Shown one piece after another: positions 22,988 through 31,975 of a DNA stretch of 40,022 bases. Under the pieces are notes generated by a model. That model ran no database searches, was not told the DNA's origin, and was given only the letters and a program-made list of their open reading frames with translations. Positions within the stretch are counted from its first letter, which is position 1. Each line of letters starts with the position of its first letter. The stretch covers positions 1 to 40,022 of the forward strand of contig JAFNIV010000015.1 of NCBI GenBank assembly GCA_017601145.1. Reading direction: 5' to 3'. The position numbers and the translations under genes are program-made. The DNA comes from Candidatus Brockarchaeota archaeon. GTDB taxonomy: Archaea > Thermoproteota > EX4484-205 > JAAOZO01.

Positions 22988-24406
22988 ATGACGTTACGAA
23001 TCTACAACACTCTTAGCAATTCTATAGAAGAATTTCATCCAATTCAAGAAGGAAAAGTAAAGATGTTTGTCTGCGGACCAACTGTCTATGACGATCCTCA
23101 TCTTGGGCATGCTAGAACTTATTCTTTCTTCGATGTCCTAGTAAGGTTCCTTAAGTTTTCAGGTTATGAAGTTTTCTATGTTATGAATGTGACAGACGTT
23201 GGCCACTTGACAGAAGAAGGTGAAGATAAAATCATCAAAAGAGCTGGTTCTTTAGGAAAGCATCCAATGGAGATTGCGGACTACTACTTATGGCGCTTTC
23301 TGGAAGCAATGGACAAGTTAAGAATAGCTAGACCGAGCATGATGCCAAGAGCAACTGGGCATATTCCAGAAATAATAGAGCAAGTTTCAACTTTGATAAA
23401 TAAAGGTTATGCCTACATTTCAAATGGTTCAGTTTACTTTGATGTTTCTAAGTTTAAGGACTATGGAAAGCTTTCTCATAAGAAAATTGAAGAGCTATTA
23501 CCAGGAGCAAGAGTGGAAATAAATCCTGAAAAGAAAGATCCAAGAGATTTTGCTCTTTGGATAAAAGCAGAAAAAAGTCATATCATGAAGTGGAATTCTC
23601 CTTGGTCTGTTGGTTATCCTGGATGGCATATTGAAGATACTGCGATTGCTCTAAAATACCTTGGAAGTCAGTATGATATACATGGAGGTGGTATCGACTT
23701 AGTTTTTCCGCATCATGAAGCTGAGATTGCTCAGGCTGAAGCCACAACAGGAATTAAGCCTTATGTAAAGTATTGGATCCATACTGGTTTTTTAACGATA
23801 AGAGGTGAAAAAATGGCAAAGTCTCTTGGAAACTTCATTGTCATTTTTGACCTCTTAGAAAAATATAGAGCTGAAGCAATACGATTATATCTTTCTTCGA
23901 CTCATTTCAGAAAGCCATTAGATTTCGATGAAAAAGAACTAGATCGCGCAGAAAACAGAATAAATGATTTGGTCAACAATATTTTAGCAATCGACGACGC
24001 TATAAAAGATGGAGGTGGTAATTCTAGTGACATATCTTTTGTTTATGATTTAAAAAATAAGTTTGTTGATGCTATGGAAGATAACATGAACACTCCTCTT
24101 GCGCTTCAAGTTTTCTTTAAGCTACTTGAGAATTTGGCCTCAAAAAGCTCAGGGATAACACTCAATAAACTTATTGAGGCAAAACAAGAGACGACAAAAC
24201 TTTCAGATATTTTTCAAATAGTACCGAAGGAGTCAACCATCGTTCTAAGCGAGGAGATTCTTTCCATATTAATTGAAATAAGGAATAAACTAAGAGCAAT
24301 GGGAAATTACCAGCTTGCTGACGAAATTAGAGAAAAATTAAAAAATGTTGGGATTGCACTCGAAGACACAAAAAGTGGGACGAAATGGAAAATTGTAAGA
24401 GGTTAA
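22988..24406 (+). CDS. cysS: Cysteinyl-tRNA synthetase
   Basis: A 472-residue class I aminoacyl-tRNA synthetase charging tRNA-Cys. The HIGH motif is HLGH in DPHLGHART near residue 37, the zinc-ligand cysteine lies in FVCGPTVYD, and KMSKS is KMAKS near residue 275. The zinc histidine/glutamate segment FPHHEAEIAQAE is present, but the position that is cysteine in E. coli (GWHIEC) is aspartate here (GWHIED), a variant I believe also occurs in other archaeal enzymes. The helical C-terminal half is complete. Single gene. Confidence 0.96.
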   Translation: MTLRIYNTLSNSIEEFHPIQEGKVKMFVCGPTVYDDPHLGHARTYSFFDVLVRFLKFSGYEVFYVMNVTDVGHLTEEGEDKIIKRAGSLGKHPMEIADYYLWRFLEAMDKLRIARPSMMPRATGHIPEIIEQVSTLINKGYAYISNGSVYFDVSKFKDYGKLSHKKIEELLPGARVEINPEKKDPRDFALWIKAEKSHIMKWNSPWSVGYPGWHIEDTAIALKYLGSQYDIHGGGIDLVFPHHEAEIAQAEATTGIKPYVKYWIHTGFLTIRGEKMAKSLGNFIVIFDLLEKYRAEAIRLYLSSTHFRKPLDFDEKELDRAENRINDLVNNILAIDDAIKDGGGNSSDISFVYDLKNKFVDAMEDNMNTPLALQVFFKLLENLASKSSGITLNKLIEAKQETTKLSDIFQIVPKESTIVLSEEILSILIEIRNKLRAMGNYQLADEIREKLKNVGIALEDTKSGTKWKIVRG

Positions 24407-25168
24407 TTCCTGAAGATTATGAACCAAATTCTTTTAGATGAATCCATACCTTTAATTCTATTCTTCTAACTAAAGTTAAAGGCTTTATTAGCTGTCCTCT
24501 AACATTCCCTGAGAGTTAGGAGCTTTTGCTTTTAGTTGTAACTCGCAACTAAATAACTCGTTGATAATTATCTTGTCCTCCACGACAACTCAAAGAAATG
24601 ATTAGCAATGAAGAGAAATTGAGGTTTAAAGCTTAAATGTTGCTTAACGCTTTTTGGAGATACAACTGTATAAACATCAGTATGCGAATGGAATACTCAA
24701 AAGCTCTAATAAAGTTTCATTAAGATTATGAAGAAATTATAGTTGCTACTCCTAAAAGGCATGAATCTTTTTTCTCTTCATGATAAACTTTTGTTTCTGT
24801 AATTAAAAATAGGAGTTTTTTGTCGAAATCCATGTAAAGATTGACAAGAAAGCTTACCGTTTAACCATGGTATGAATTGTCGATAAGTATGGATATGTCT
24901 TAGACAGAGCAATATTTGAGTAACTTGCTCAAATTCAGATGGGTGTTCAAAAGTTGGAATAAGGCTCCATCTAAGGTAAGGGGGAGAAGTTTCAGCAAAC
25001 GGGCTATATACTTATAGTAGGGGCTGAATTGATGCAGCCTAACTCAGTATGGTGAAAGGCTCATCCTTGAAAAACCGAGAATCTCCAGACTTTAGTTATA
25101 GAGAGCGTCAATGCTTGTAGTAGCATTTTTAAAAACTTAAATAAGTTTAAAGTATTAAAATTTTAATT
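24407..25168. other. Long intergenic stretch, nothing recognised
   Basis: About 760 bases without a supported gene. Between about 24960 and 25110 base composition is somewhat less AT-rich, but the frames are broken at about the rate expected by chance and no tRNA, CRISPR or C/D-box RNA is seen. A TATA box for the next gene is at 25136-25145. Confidence 0.5.
25136..25145 (+). promoter_or_regulatory. TATA box for the GH31 gene
   Basis: CTTAAATAAG lies about 28 bases before the ATG at 25169, again fitting a leaderless messenger. Confidence 0.55.
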
Positions 25169-27589
25169 ATGAGCTCGAATGATGTAAAAACTGCATTCAC
25201 ATTTCTAGGTCCAGTGGAATCTGTCCGCAGAGAAGGTAATGTGTTAAATGTATTTTGTAAATCAGAAAAACTTGTAAAAGTCTATGTGTTAGATAACAAC
25301 ATAATTAGAGTAAGATTCGATCCAAAAGGAGCTTATAGTGTAGATGATAGTTATGTAATCGTGAAAAAAGAGTGGCCAGAAACTAACTTTTATCTAAGAG
25401 ATAATAAAGACTATTGGGAAATTGAAACAGCTGAGCTTAAAGTGAGGCTTTTTAAGGAAAAGTTCAGGTTATCTTTCTATAATAAGAATAACAAGTTAGT
25501 AAATGAAGATTACGAAAAATATAGCATAGGTTGGGATGAGAAAAGTGATAAAGTTAAATGTTGTAAAAGTCTTTTTGCTGACGAGCATTTTTATGGCTTT
25601 GGCGAAAAAGCAGACCGATTAGATAAAAGAAGAAAAAAACTTGTAATGTGGAATACTGATGCTTTTGGTTATTCTTTTGGTTCAGATCCTTTGTATTTAA
25701 GTGTACCATTTTTTATTGGTCTAAGGAAAGGTGAAGCTTATGGTATATTTTTTGATAATTCTTATAGAACAACATTCGATATGGGTTTTTCTTCCGAAGA
25801 ATACTATTCCTTTGAAGCTGATGGTGGTGAACTAAATTACTATTTTATCTATGGCCCATTGATAAAAAAAGTTTTAAAGTCTTATTCAGAGCTAACAGGC
25901 AAACCTTTTTTGCCTCCAAAGTGGTCGCTTGGATATCAACAAAGTAGGTATAGCTATTATCCAGAGGATAAAGTTTTGGAAATAGCAAAAAAATTCAGAG
26001 AATTAAACATACCTTGTGATGTGCTATATCTCGACATTCACTACATGGATAATTATAAAGTTTTTACATGGGACAAAGAAAGATTTCCAGATCCAAAAGG
26101 TTTTTTAGATTCTCTCTCAAAATTGGGCTTTAAAGTTATTACCATAGTCAATCCTGGCATTAAAGCTGATTCAAATTATAATGCTTTTAGAGAAGGTGTG
26201 TTGAACGACTACTTCTGTAAGTATTCAAACAATGAGATTTACTTTGGTAAAGTGTGGCCTGGAACCTGCGCATTTCCAGATTTTACTAAGGAAGAAGTAA
26301 GAAATTGGTGGGGTAACAACCACAAAATCTTAGTAGATGTAGGTGTAAAAGGAATTTGGAATGACATGAATGAGCCTTCTGTTTTTTCTTCTTCCAATAA
26401 AACAATGGACTTAGAAGTTGTTCACTTTGACAATGGTAAGCTTAGTCCTCATTCAAAAGTTCATAATCTTTATGGTTTTCTGATGTCAAAAGCAACTTAT
26501 GAAGGTCTTTTGAAAATTAATTCGAATGAAAGACCATTTGTTTTATCAAGATCCGGATTCGCTGGTATTCAAAGGTACGCTGCTATATGGACTGGAGATA
26601 ATACCTCAAGTTGGGAACATCTTTACTTACAGGTCCCAATGCTTCTCAGCTTAGGACTATCTGGAATACCTTTTATTGGAGCTGATGTTGGTGGGTTTGC
26701 AGGAAACACAGAAATGGAGCTTTTGATTAGGTGGTATCAGGTATCCATGTTTATGCCTCTATTCAGAAACCATACATCAATTGGAACTACTGATCAAGAA
26801 CCGTGGAACTTTGGTTACTATGCTCTTGACGTTATTCGTGAAATAATAAAGTTAAGGTATACGTTTCTACCGTTAATGTATACCTTAGTTAAGGAGTCGC
26901 ATGACACTGGACTACCAGTAGTTAGACCATTGCTCTTAGAGTTTCAAGATGATGAAAATACTTATTGCATAGATGACGAATTTTTGCTTGGAAGTAGTAT
27001 TTTGGTAGCACCAATAGTTAAACAAGGAATAAATAGGAGACTAATATATTTGCCAATGGGGAATTGGTACGATTTTTGGACTAATAAAGAAATAAGTGGT
27101 CCTCGCTATATTGAATATGAAGTACCTTTAAATAAAATCCCGATTTTTGTAAAGCATGGTTCGGTAATTCCAGTTCAAGATAGTACTGAGTATATTAAGG
27201 ATGAAGACTTAAGCAATTTAACCTTGAACATTTACATTTCCAATGAGAGATTTAATTTCGAACTTTATGAGGATGATGGCCATACTTTCAATTACTTGAG
27301 TGGTGACTTTAAAGTTACAAAGGTTTTCTTCACTCCAAAGGAAAATGAAATTGAACTTTTTGTTGTACAAGAAGGAAAAACTAAGGCAACTTCAAAACGA
27401 AAATTTTCAGTAAGGCTAATCGGAGTTCATAGTCCTCCCAAAAAAATAGAAACTAACGGAAAGAAAATTAGAAGTATTAAGAGAAGTGAAGAATTAAAAA
27501 TTGGATTTTGGTTTTATGATAGCATGCGCAATACAGTTGAAATTCCTTTAGAAGAAAAAGAACGGATAAACATTAAAGTCTTCTTTTAG
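25169..27589 (+). CDS. Glycoside hydrolase family 31 alpha-glucosidase
   Basis: An 806-residue GH31 enzyme, probably cytoplasmic because there is no signal peptide. The N-terminal beta-sandwich domain includes the FYGFGEKADRLDKR segment near 148. The catalytic TIM barrel carries the nucleophile aspartate in WNDMNEPSVF near 397 and the acid/base aspartate in TGDNTSSWEHL near 479, followed by RNHTSIGT; C-terminal beta domains follow. It releases glucose (or xylose) from alpha-linked oligosaccharides. It is somewhat longer than the Sulfolobus MalA type. Convergent with the radical SAM gene, with only four bases between them. No sugar transporter is adjacent. Confidence 0.93.
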   Translation: MSSNDVKTAFTFLGPVESVRREGNVLNVFCKSEKLVKVYVLDNNIIRVRFDPKGAYSVDDSYVIVKKEWPETNFYLRDNKDYWEIETAELKVRLFKEKFRLSFYNKNNKLVNEDYEKYSIGWDEKSDKVKCCKSLFADEHFYGFGEKADRLDKRRKKLVMWNTDAFGYSFGSDPLYLSVPFFIGLRKGEAYGIFFDNSYRTTFDMGFSSEEYYSFEADGGELNYYFIYGPLIKKVLKSYSELTGKPFLPPKWSLGYQQSRYSYYPEDKVLEIAKKFRELNIPCDVLYLDIHYMDNYKVFTWDKERFPDPKGFLDSLSKLGFKVITIVNPGIKADSNYNAFREGVLNDYFCKYSNNEIYFGKVWPGTCAFPDFTKEEVRNWWGNNHKILVDVGVKGIWNDMNEPSVFSSSNKTMDLEVVHFDNGKLSPHSKVHNLYGFLMSKATYEGLLKINSNERPFVLSRSGFAGIQRYAAIWTGDNTSSWEHLYLQVPMLLSLGLSGIPFIGADVGGFAGNTEMELLIRWYQVSMFMPLFRNHTSIGTTDQEPWNFGYYALDVIREIIKLRYTFLPLMYTLVKESHDTGLPVVRPLLLEFQDDENTYCIDDEFLLGSSILVAPIVKQGINRRLIYLPMGNWYDFWTNKEISGPRYIEYEVPLNKIPIFVKHGSVIPVQDSTEYIKDEDLSNLTLNIYISNERFNFELYEDDGHTFNYLSGDFKVTKVFFTPKENEIELFVVQEGKTKATSKRKFSVRLIGVHSPPKKIETNGKKIRSIKRSEELKIGFWFYDSMRNTVEIPLEEKERINIKVFF

Positions 27590-27593
27590 ATTG

Positions 27594-29069
27594 TTATAAT
27601 TCATGATCCAATCTATATCTATGCTCAACATTTTCTCTGAATAAACCTGCTTCATAAATTTCATTAATGGCTCTATAAATTTTTTCAGTAACTTCTGCAA
27701 TTTTTTTCTTACTCATGTTTTTTGTTTCGTGTGCTACCCAATCTATCCACTTTAAGCTTGAAGTAGCTTTATAGTAATCCTCAAAGTTTTTATACAATTT
27801 TTTTATTCCATATTGTTCTGGGTTAAGAGCCATAGGTGCATTAGGATCTAACGTATAAGGAAATGGTGGTATAACTACAGCATTCTTGTATAATCTCATT
27901 AAGTCAGAACTTTTTGAAATTATTTTTAGTGCACTTTCTTCTGTTTCTCCAGGAAGTCCTATGGTCCAGTATATATCGATTCCAATCCTTTTATCATTCA
28001 AGTAATCTCGTGCTTTTATAAACTCTTCTATTGTATACTTTCTTCCAACCTTAAACCTAACTTCATCTAACGTTGATTCTAAGGAAATTCCAACAATTAT
28101 GTTACTAAATGTTTTTAAGGCCTCATCTACAAATTCTTTCTTAGGAATTCCAAAGCTATCCCAATATGCAACGATATCTTGTTTTTTTCCTCTTATGTTT
28201 TCAAAAAGTTTTTTGTAGTATTTTTCTCCAAATGCTTCAGGGTCATGACTAAAGTTTATCAGCTTCACGCCATACTTTGAGCTTAAAATGTCTATGTCTT
28301 CAGAAATTTTTTCTGCTTCTCTTAAGTGTAATAAGTTGCCCATTCTTGCTGCTTTGAACCCTTCTATACCTCCTCCACAGTAACCACAATTTCTCATACA
28401 TCCTCTTCCAAGTAATACCCAAAATGAAGGTTTTCTTGAACTATCGTATCCTGCTGGACCACATTTTAAATATTCTCTCCAGTTATCCATCTTTTCCACT
28501 CTAACAAAGTTATATTCATTTATTTTATTCTCGCTTTCATACTTTCCATAGTTTACTATTGTTTTATCTCCTTCTCTTATTGCAAAACTTGGGACTTCAT
28601 TAACATTTATTTCTTTATGCACATATTTAGCATATTTTACTATGCTTTCCTCAGCAAGTCCTAATGCTATTCCATCTATAAACTTAAACTTTTTCATTAT
28701 CTCTTCGTAAAAGAATGAAGAGGTATACCCTCCAATAACTACTTTTGAATCATTCTTTAGAAATTTTAGCAACTTTGCAAGCTCAATCGCGCCATAACTA
28801 TGAGTAAACCAATGAAGGTCTACTCCAAAAATTGTTGCATCTAATCCTTCAATTAACTCTTCAACTTTCTTTTCTGGATTAAGTAATTTAAGTAAGCTAA
28901 CGTTAACTATTTTTGTTTCAAATCCTTCTTCTTCTAATCTAGAAGCCATTGAGAAAAGCCCCATTGGTACTAATGGATATTCAGAAACATTACCTTTAGC
29001 TTTATTTAGTTCTTCAGATAGCTTCCTTAAAGTTACGGGAGGGTGCAAAAAAATGAAAGACTTTTTCAT
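27594..29069 (-). CDS. B12-binding-domain radical SAM protein
   Basis: A 491-residue protein. Residues about 1-160 form a Rossmann-like cobalamin-binding domain (PMGLFSMASRLEEEGF, GVDLHWFTHSYGAIELAKLL, VVIGGYTSSFF). The radical SAM core begins near residue 220 with the 4Fe-4S motif GRGCMRNCGYCGG (CxxxCxxC), with further SAM-barrel strands down to IDIYWTIGLPGETEES near 370. The layout recalls archaeal B12/radical SAM proteins of the Ta0216 type, whose reaction is unknown. The classic DxHxxG cobalamin motif is not present. It starts one base after the stop of an unrecognised partner gene. Confidence 0.82.
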   Translation of the reverse strand: MKKSFIFLHPPVTLRKLSEELNKAKGNVSEYPLVPMGLFSMASRLEEEGFETKIVNVSLLKLLNPEKKVEELIEGLDATIFGVDLHWFTHSYGAIELAKLLKFLKNDSKVVIGGYTSSFFYEEIMKKFKFIDGIALGLAEESIVKYAKYVHKEINVNEVPSFAIREGDKTIVNYGKYESENKINEYNFVRVEKMDNWREYLKCGPAGYDSSRKPSFWVLLGRGCMRNCGYCGGGIEGFKAARMGNLLHLREAEKISEDIDILSSKYGVKLINFSHDPEAFGEKYYKKLFENIRGKKQDIVAYWDSFGIPKKEFVDEALKTFSNIIVGISLESTLDEVRFKVGRKYTIEEFIKARDYLNDKRIGIDIYWTIGLPGETEESALKIISKSSDLMRLYKNAVVIPPFPYTLDPNAPMALNPEQYGIKKLYKNFEDYYKATSSLKWIDWVAHETKNMSKKKIAEVTEKIYRAINEIYEAGLFRENVEHRYRLDHEL

Positions 29070-29070
29070 C

Positions 29071-29736
29071 TTAACCTTCCGTTAAAAGTTTTATTTCAAG
29101 AAATTTTCTTACTATTTTTCCTGACAAAATTACTAAGTCAAATAGTTCATTGATTGTTCTTCCTAAATTTGGAGAAGAAATTATCGAAGATGCTGTTATA
29201 AAGAACCTTAGTCTTCTTGGATTGTAGAAATAGTCAACAATTACCTCTTTTTTTACTTCTGGACTTAAGTTTTGAACAGCATACTCATCTGGAAAAGAGT
29301 CTAATGCAACTTTAAATTTAGCTGGTCTAATCCTTTTGAACTTCCCTATGAATTCTTTGTTTTCTCTAAAAAGATTAACTAATTCTTCAGATCTATTGAG
29401 CTCTAGCCTTTTTTTGAGAAAAACTAATTCTTCTGTTGGCTGAAAGTTTGGTTTTGCAAAAACTAAACTAGGAGCCGCATCAAATTCCATTGTCTTTAGT
29501 TTTCTAAACATGTCTTTCATATCTTCATTCATTCTTTCTTCTGAGCAAACATTCAAAACTCCTGTCATCTCCCAATTTGGATCCATTGAAAGCATATTTT
29601 CCAAGTATTTTCTTATTAAAATTTCGTCAACGCTATCTTCATATACAGGTAAGACTCTGATGAAAATAGGCGTAACTTGAGCATTTTTTATTTTTTTTCT
29701 AAGGATTTTGGTTACACTATTGTAATCTAGAAACAT
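29071..29736 (-). CDS. Unrecognised protein, operon partner of the radical SAM gene
   Basis: I do not recognise this 221-residue protein. It is soluble and charged, with an N-terminal alpha/beta-looking region (AQVTPIFIRVLPVYED), the segment SMDPNWEMTGVLNVCSEERMNED near 50-72 with a single cysteine, and a helical C-terminus (ELFDLVILSGKIVRKFLEIKLL). There is no metal-binding cysteine cluster, signal peptide or membrane segment. It is the first gene of a tight pair with the B12-type radical SAM gene (one-base gap). A TATA box at 29759-29770 implies a leaderless start at 29736. A substrate-binding or accessory role is a guess. Confidence 0.7.
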   Translation of the reverse strand: MFLDYNSVTKILRKKIKNAQVTPIFIRVLPVYEDSVDEILIRKYLENMLSMDPNWEMTGVLNVCSEERMNEDMKDMFRKLKTMEFDAAPSLVFAKPNFQPTEELVFLKKRLELNRSEELVNLFRENKEFIGKFKRIRPAKFKVALDSFPDEYAVQNLSPEVKKEVIVDYFYNPRRLRFFITASSIISSPNLGRTINELFDLVILSGKIVRKFLEIKLLTEG

Positions 29737-29877
29737 GATTATTTTGCTTTCTAAGATACTTTATAAGTATTTCTATGCACTTAGAGTTAATTTTAAATAT
29801 TGTAATTTATAAAAGCTTATATTTAAATTTTTTTCTTTTTTTTATTTATCACTTTTAGTAGTATTTTAAAAGAAAGA

Positions 29878-29887
29878 TTTATAAATA
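29878..29887 (+). promoter_or_regulatory. TATA box for the OPT-like/M28-FtsX cluster
   Basis: ATTTATAAATATC around 29878-29887 predicts a transcript start near 29907, giving a short leader with a GGTGA ribosome site (29913-29917) five bases before the ATG at 29923. Unlike most single genes in the window, this messenger is leadered. Confidence 0.6.
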
Positions 29888-29922
29888 TCTTTATTCCTAT
29901 AAATTAAGACAAGGTGAAAAGA

Positions 29923-31926
29923 ATGTCTACTGAAGTAAGCGTAACAAAAAAAGGTTTATCCACAAGAGTTCTAATACTTAGTTTGCTGGTTATACTTATA
30001 GGAATTCCTTATAGCGTAATAGTAGAAGTTGTTGGAATAGGAACTGATTCCATATTCTTTCCATTTATACTCATAGTTCTTTTTAATGCAATCTTACCAA
30101 AACGTATTAGGCTAACTCCACAAGAACTTGCAATTTTATTCATACCGCTCTTTGCTATGGCTGGAAAAGCTTTCATAGTTAATGGCGATGGTCGAGAGCG
30201 GTTAGGTGCTACTGCTGTTCAATACACATTAGGCTCCTTGATTTATGCTTTTAACAATCCTCCTTATGCAGATTTTTACAAAAAAGTTATTCCTTCTTGG
30301 ATATTTCCTTCTGGACTTGAGACAATCCAAGCCTGGACTGGTAGAGCTGCTGTTAATTGGGGTCCTTGGATAGTCCCAATCATATATTGGACAATTTTCT
30401 CCACGTCATGGATGATCTTTGTAATATTTCTGGTATGGGGCCTTATAGGACCTCAATGGACTGAAGTTGAACGTCTGACGTTTCCAATGGCAATTCCTTC
30501 CACTTACTTAATTAATTCGCTCGAAGAGCAAGAAGGTAAAGTAAAGCTTTTTAATATTAGAACTAACGAAATGAAACTATTTTGGGGAACTTTTGTTATA
30601 GGATTTGTAGTAAGTGCAGTCGTAAGCCTTGGAGATATACTGCCTGCTTTTGGTATGTATACAGAGGTTTGGGAAAAGCATATGAACTTTATGTTCATTC
30701 AAAGTGTGTTTGGAAATGGTGCTATGGTCAATGGTGTATTAATACCACATCAAGTAATGTTATCCCTCCTTTTACCCTTTGATGTACTTTGGACTGGTGT
30801 ACTTACTTGGGTGGTCGTTGGATTAATTTATCAACCTTTGGGTGTACGTTTAGGTTTCTTACCATATACGCCCGGAGTTGAAACTTATGCAGATTGGTAT
30901 TTTGGAGAACTACCTCCTTGGCCTTATCAGTATATGGCTCTTAGTGGATTATCGATGAGCGTTGCTATATATGCATTATGGGCAGCAAGAGATAGGATAA
31001 GGAAGATATACAATGCAATGGTAAAAGAAGATATTAATGAGAGTGGTCTCTCTCTAAAGTTGATGGGATGGGGTATGGTACTTTCAGCGATATTTCTATT
31101 TGTTTTCTGGGCAATAAGTGGAGTTCCAGTGATAATGAGCTTTATAGTGCTATTTCTTTATATTCTTTGGGTAATAGCGGACGCGAGGGTCATGTCTGAA
31201 GTTTGGTGGCATGATCCCGTTCTATGGTTCTACTCATTTTACCTAACGCAACCAGCAGGAGCTTTTCTTGGGTTGTGGCCTTCTACAGTTCCAACTTATA
31301 ACTCCGGTAACCTAATGACTGAGCAAGTTGTAGCAGGTATTGGAAATTGGATTCCAAGACATTCTCCCATGGGTGCAGGTTTTACAACCCAATACTATTC
31401 TTTAGCTAAAAGAACAAATACAGACGTTAAAGAAGCTTTTTACATGTATGTGTTAACAGCAATAATCGGGACATTTGTAGCTATCGTAACTTTTGTATGG
31501 ATCACCACATTTTTTGGTTACCAAAACAATCCTGGTACTGGTAGCTATGCAATTAGCTATCTAACTTCAAAAGGTCCTATAACTGGCAGTTCACTTACAC
31601 TTACTGCTAGCCAGGCTTACTTATGGGCTATAGTTGGGTTACTTTTAGGATTCGGATTATACTACATTAGAATGGTGTTTCCAGGATTTGTGATAAATCC
31701 AGTTGCTTTAATACCTTCCCTTTGGCTAATGGAATTTATGTGGCTTGCATGTCTCATTGCTTTAATAGTAAAGTATGCGTTGGTAAAAGCAGTTGGACCT
31801 GCAAGGTTTCAGAATATTGTAGTTCCAATCGCTGCAGGTTTAGCAATAGGTAGCGGTTTCTTTGTATGGATAGGTCCACTATACAAACTCTTTACAGTTG
31901 TAATTCCAAAATTAGCTGCTGTATAA
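29923..31926 (+). CDS. Large polytopic membrane protein, DUF6785/DUF6784 (OPT-like) family
   Basis: Membrane protein of 667 residues with about 12-15 hydrophobic segments. WTEVERLTFPMAIPSTYLI near 190, WIPRHSPMGAGFTTQYYSLA near 485 and a C-terminal IRMVFPGFVINPVALIPSLWLMEFMW-like stretch (read in pieces) fit the DUF6785 body with a DUF6784 tail, a group distantly similar to oligopeptide transporters. Substrate unknown. The ATG at 29923 is chosen over the in-frame GTG at 29914 because GGTGA (29913-29917) overlaps that GTG and is correctly spaced for the ATG. It opens a four-gene co-directional cluster. Confidence 0.78.
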   Translation: MSTEVSVTKKGLSTRVLILSLLVILIGIPYSVIVEVVGIGTDSIFFPFILIVLFNAILPKRIRLTPQELAILFIPLFAMAGKAFIVNGDGRERLGATAVQYTLGSLIYAFNNPPYADFYKKVIPSWIFPSGLETIQAWTGRAAVNWGPWIVPIIYWTIFSTSWMIFVIFLVWGLIGPQWTEVERLTFPMAIPSTYLINSLEEQEGKVKLFNIRTNEMKLFWGTFVIGFVVSAVVSLGDILPAFGMYTEVWEKHMNFMFIQSVFGNGAMVNGVLIPHQVMLSLLLPFDVLWTGVLTWVVVGLIYQPLGVRLGFLPYTPGVETYADWYFGELPPWPYQYMALSGLSMSVAIYALWAARDRIRKIYNAMVKEDINESGLSLKLMGWGMVLSAIFLFVFWAISGVPVIMSFIVLFLYILWVIADARVMSEVWWHDPVLWFYSFYLTQPAGAFLGLWPSTVPTYNSGNLMTEQVVAGIGNWIPRHSPMGAGFTTQYYSLAKRTNTDVKEAFYMYVLTAIIGTFVAIVTFVWITTFFGYQNNPGTGSYAISYLTSKGPITGSSLTLTASQAYLWAIVGLLLGFGLYYIRMVFPGFVINPVALIPSLWLMEFMWLACLIALIVKYALVKAVGPARFQNIVVPIAAGLAIGSGFFVWIGPLYKLFTVVIPKLAAV

Positions 31927-31960
31927 AGTTTTTTTATTTTTTATGTTTTTATCTTTTTGT
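31927..31960 (+). terminator. T-rich tract between the two membrane-protein genes
   Basis: Several runs of five to seven T fill the short gap. They could cause partial termination within the cluster and so lower expression of the downstream genes. Position and composition only. Confidence 0.35.
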
Positions 31961-31975
31961 TAAAGGGTGGTTAGA

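Noticed and set aside
24840-25110. Possible decayed transposase reading frame upstream of the GH31 gene
   Set aside because: The frame contains about one stop per dozen codons, no better than random sequence at this base composition, and no catalytic motif is recognisable.
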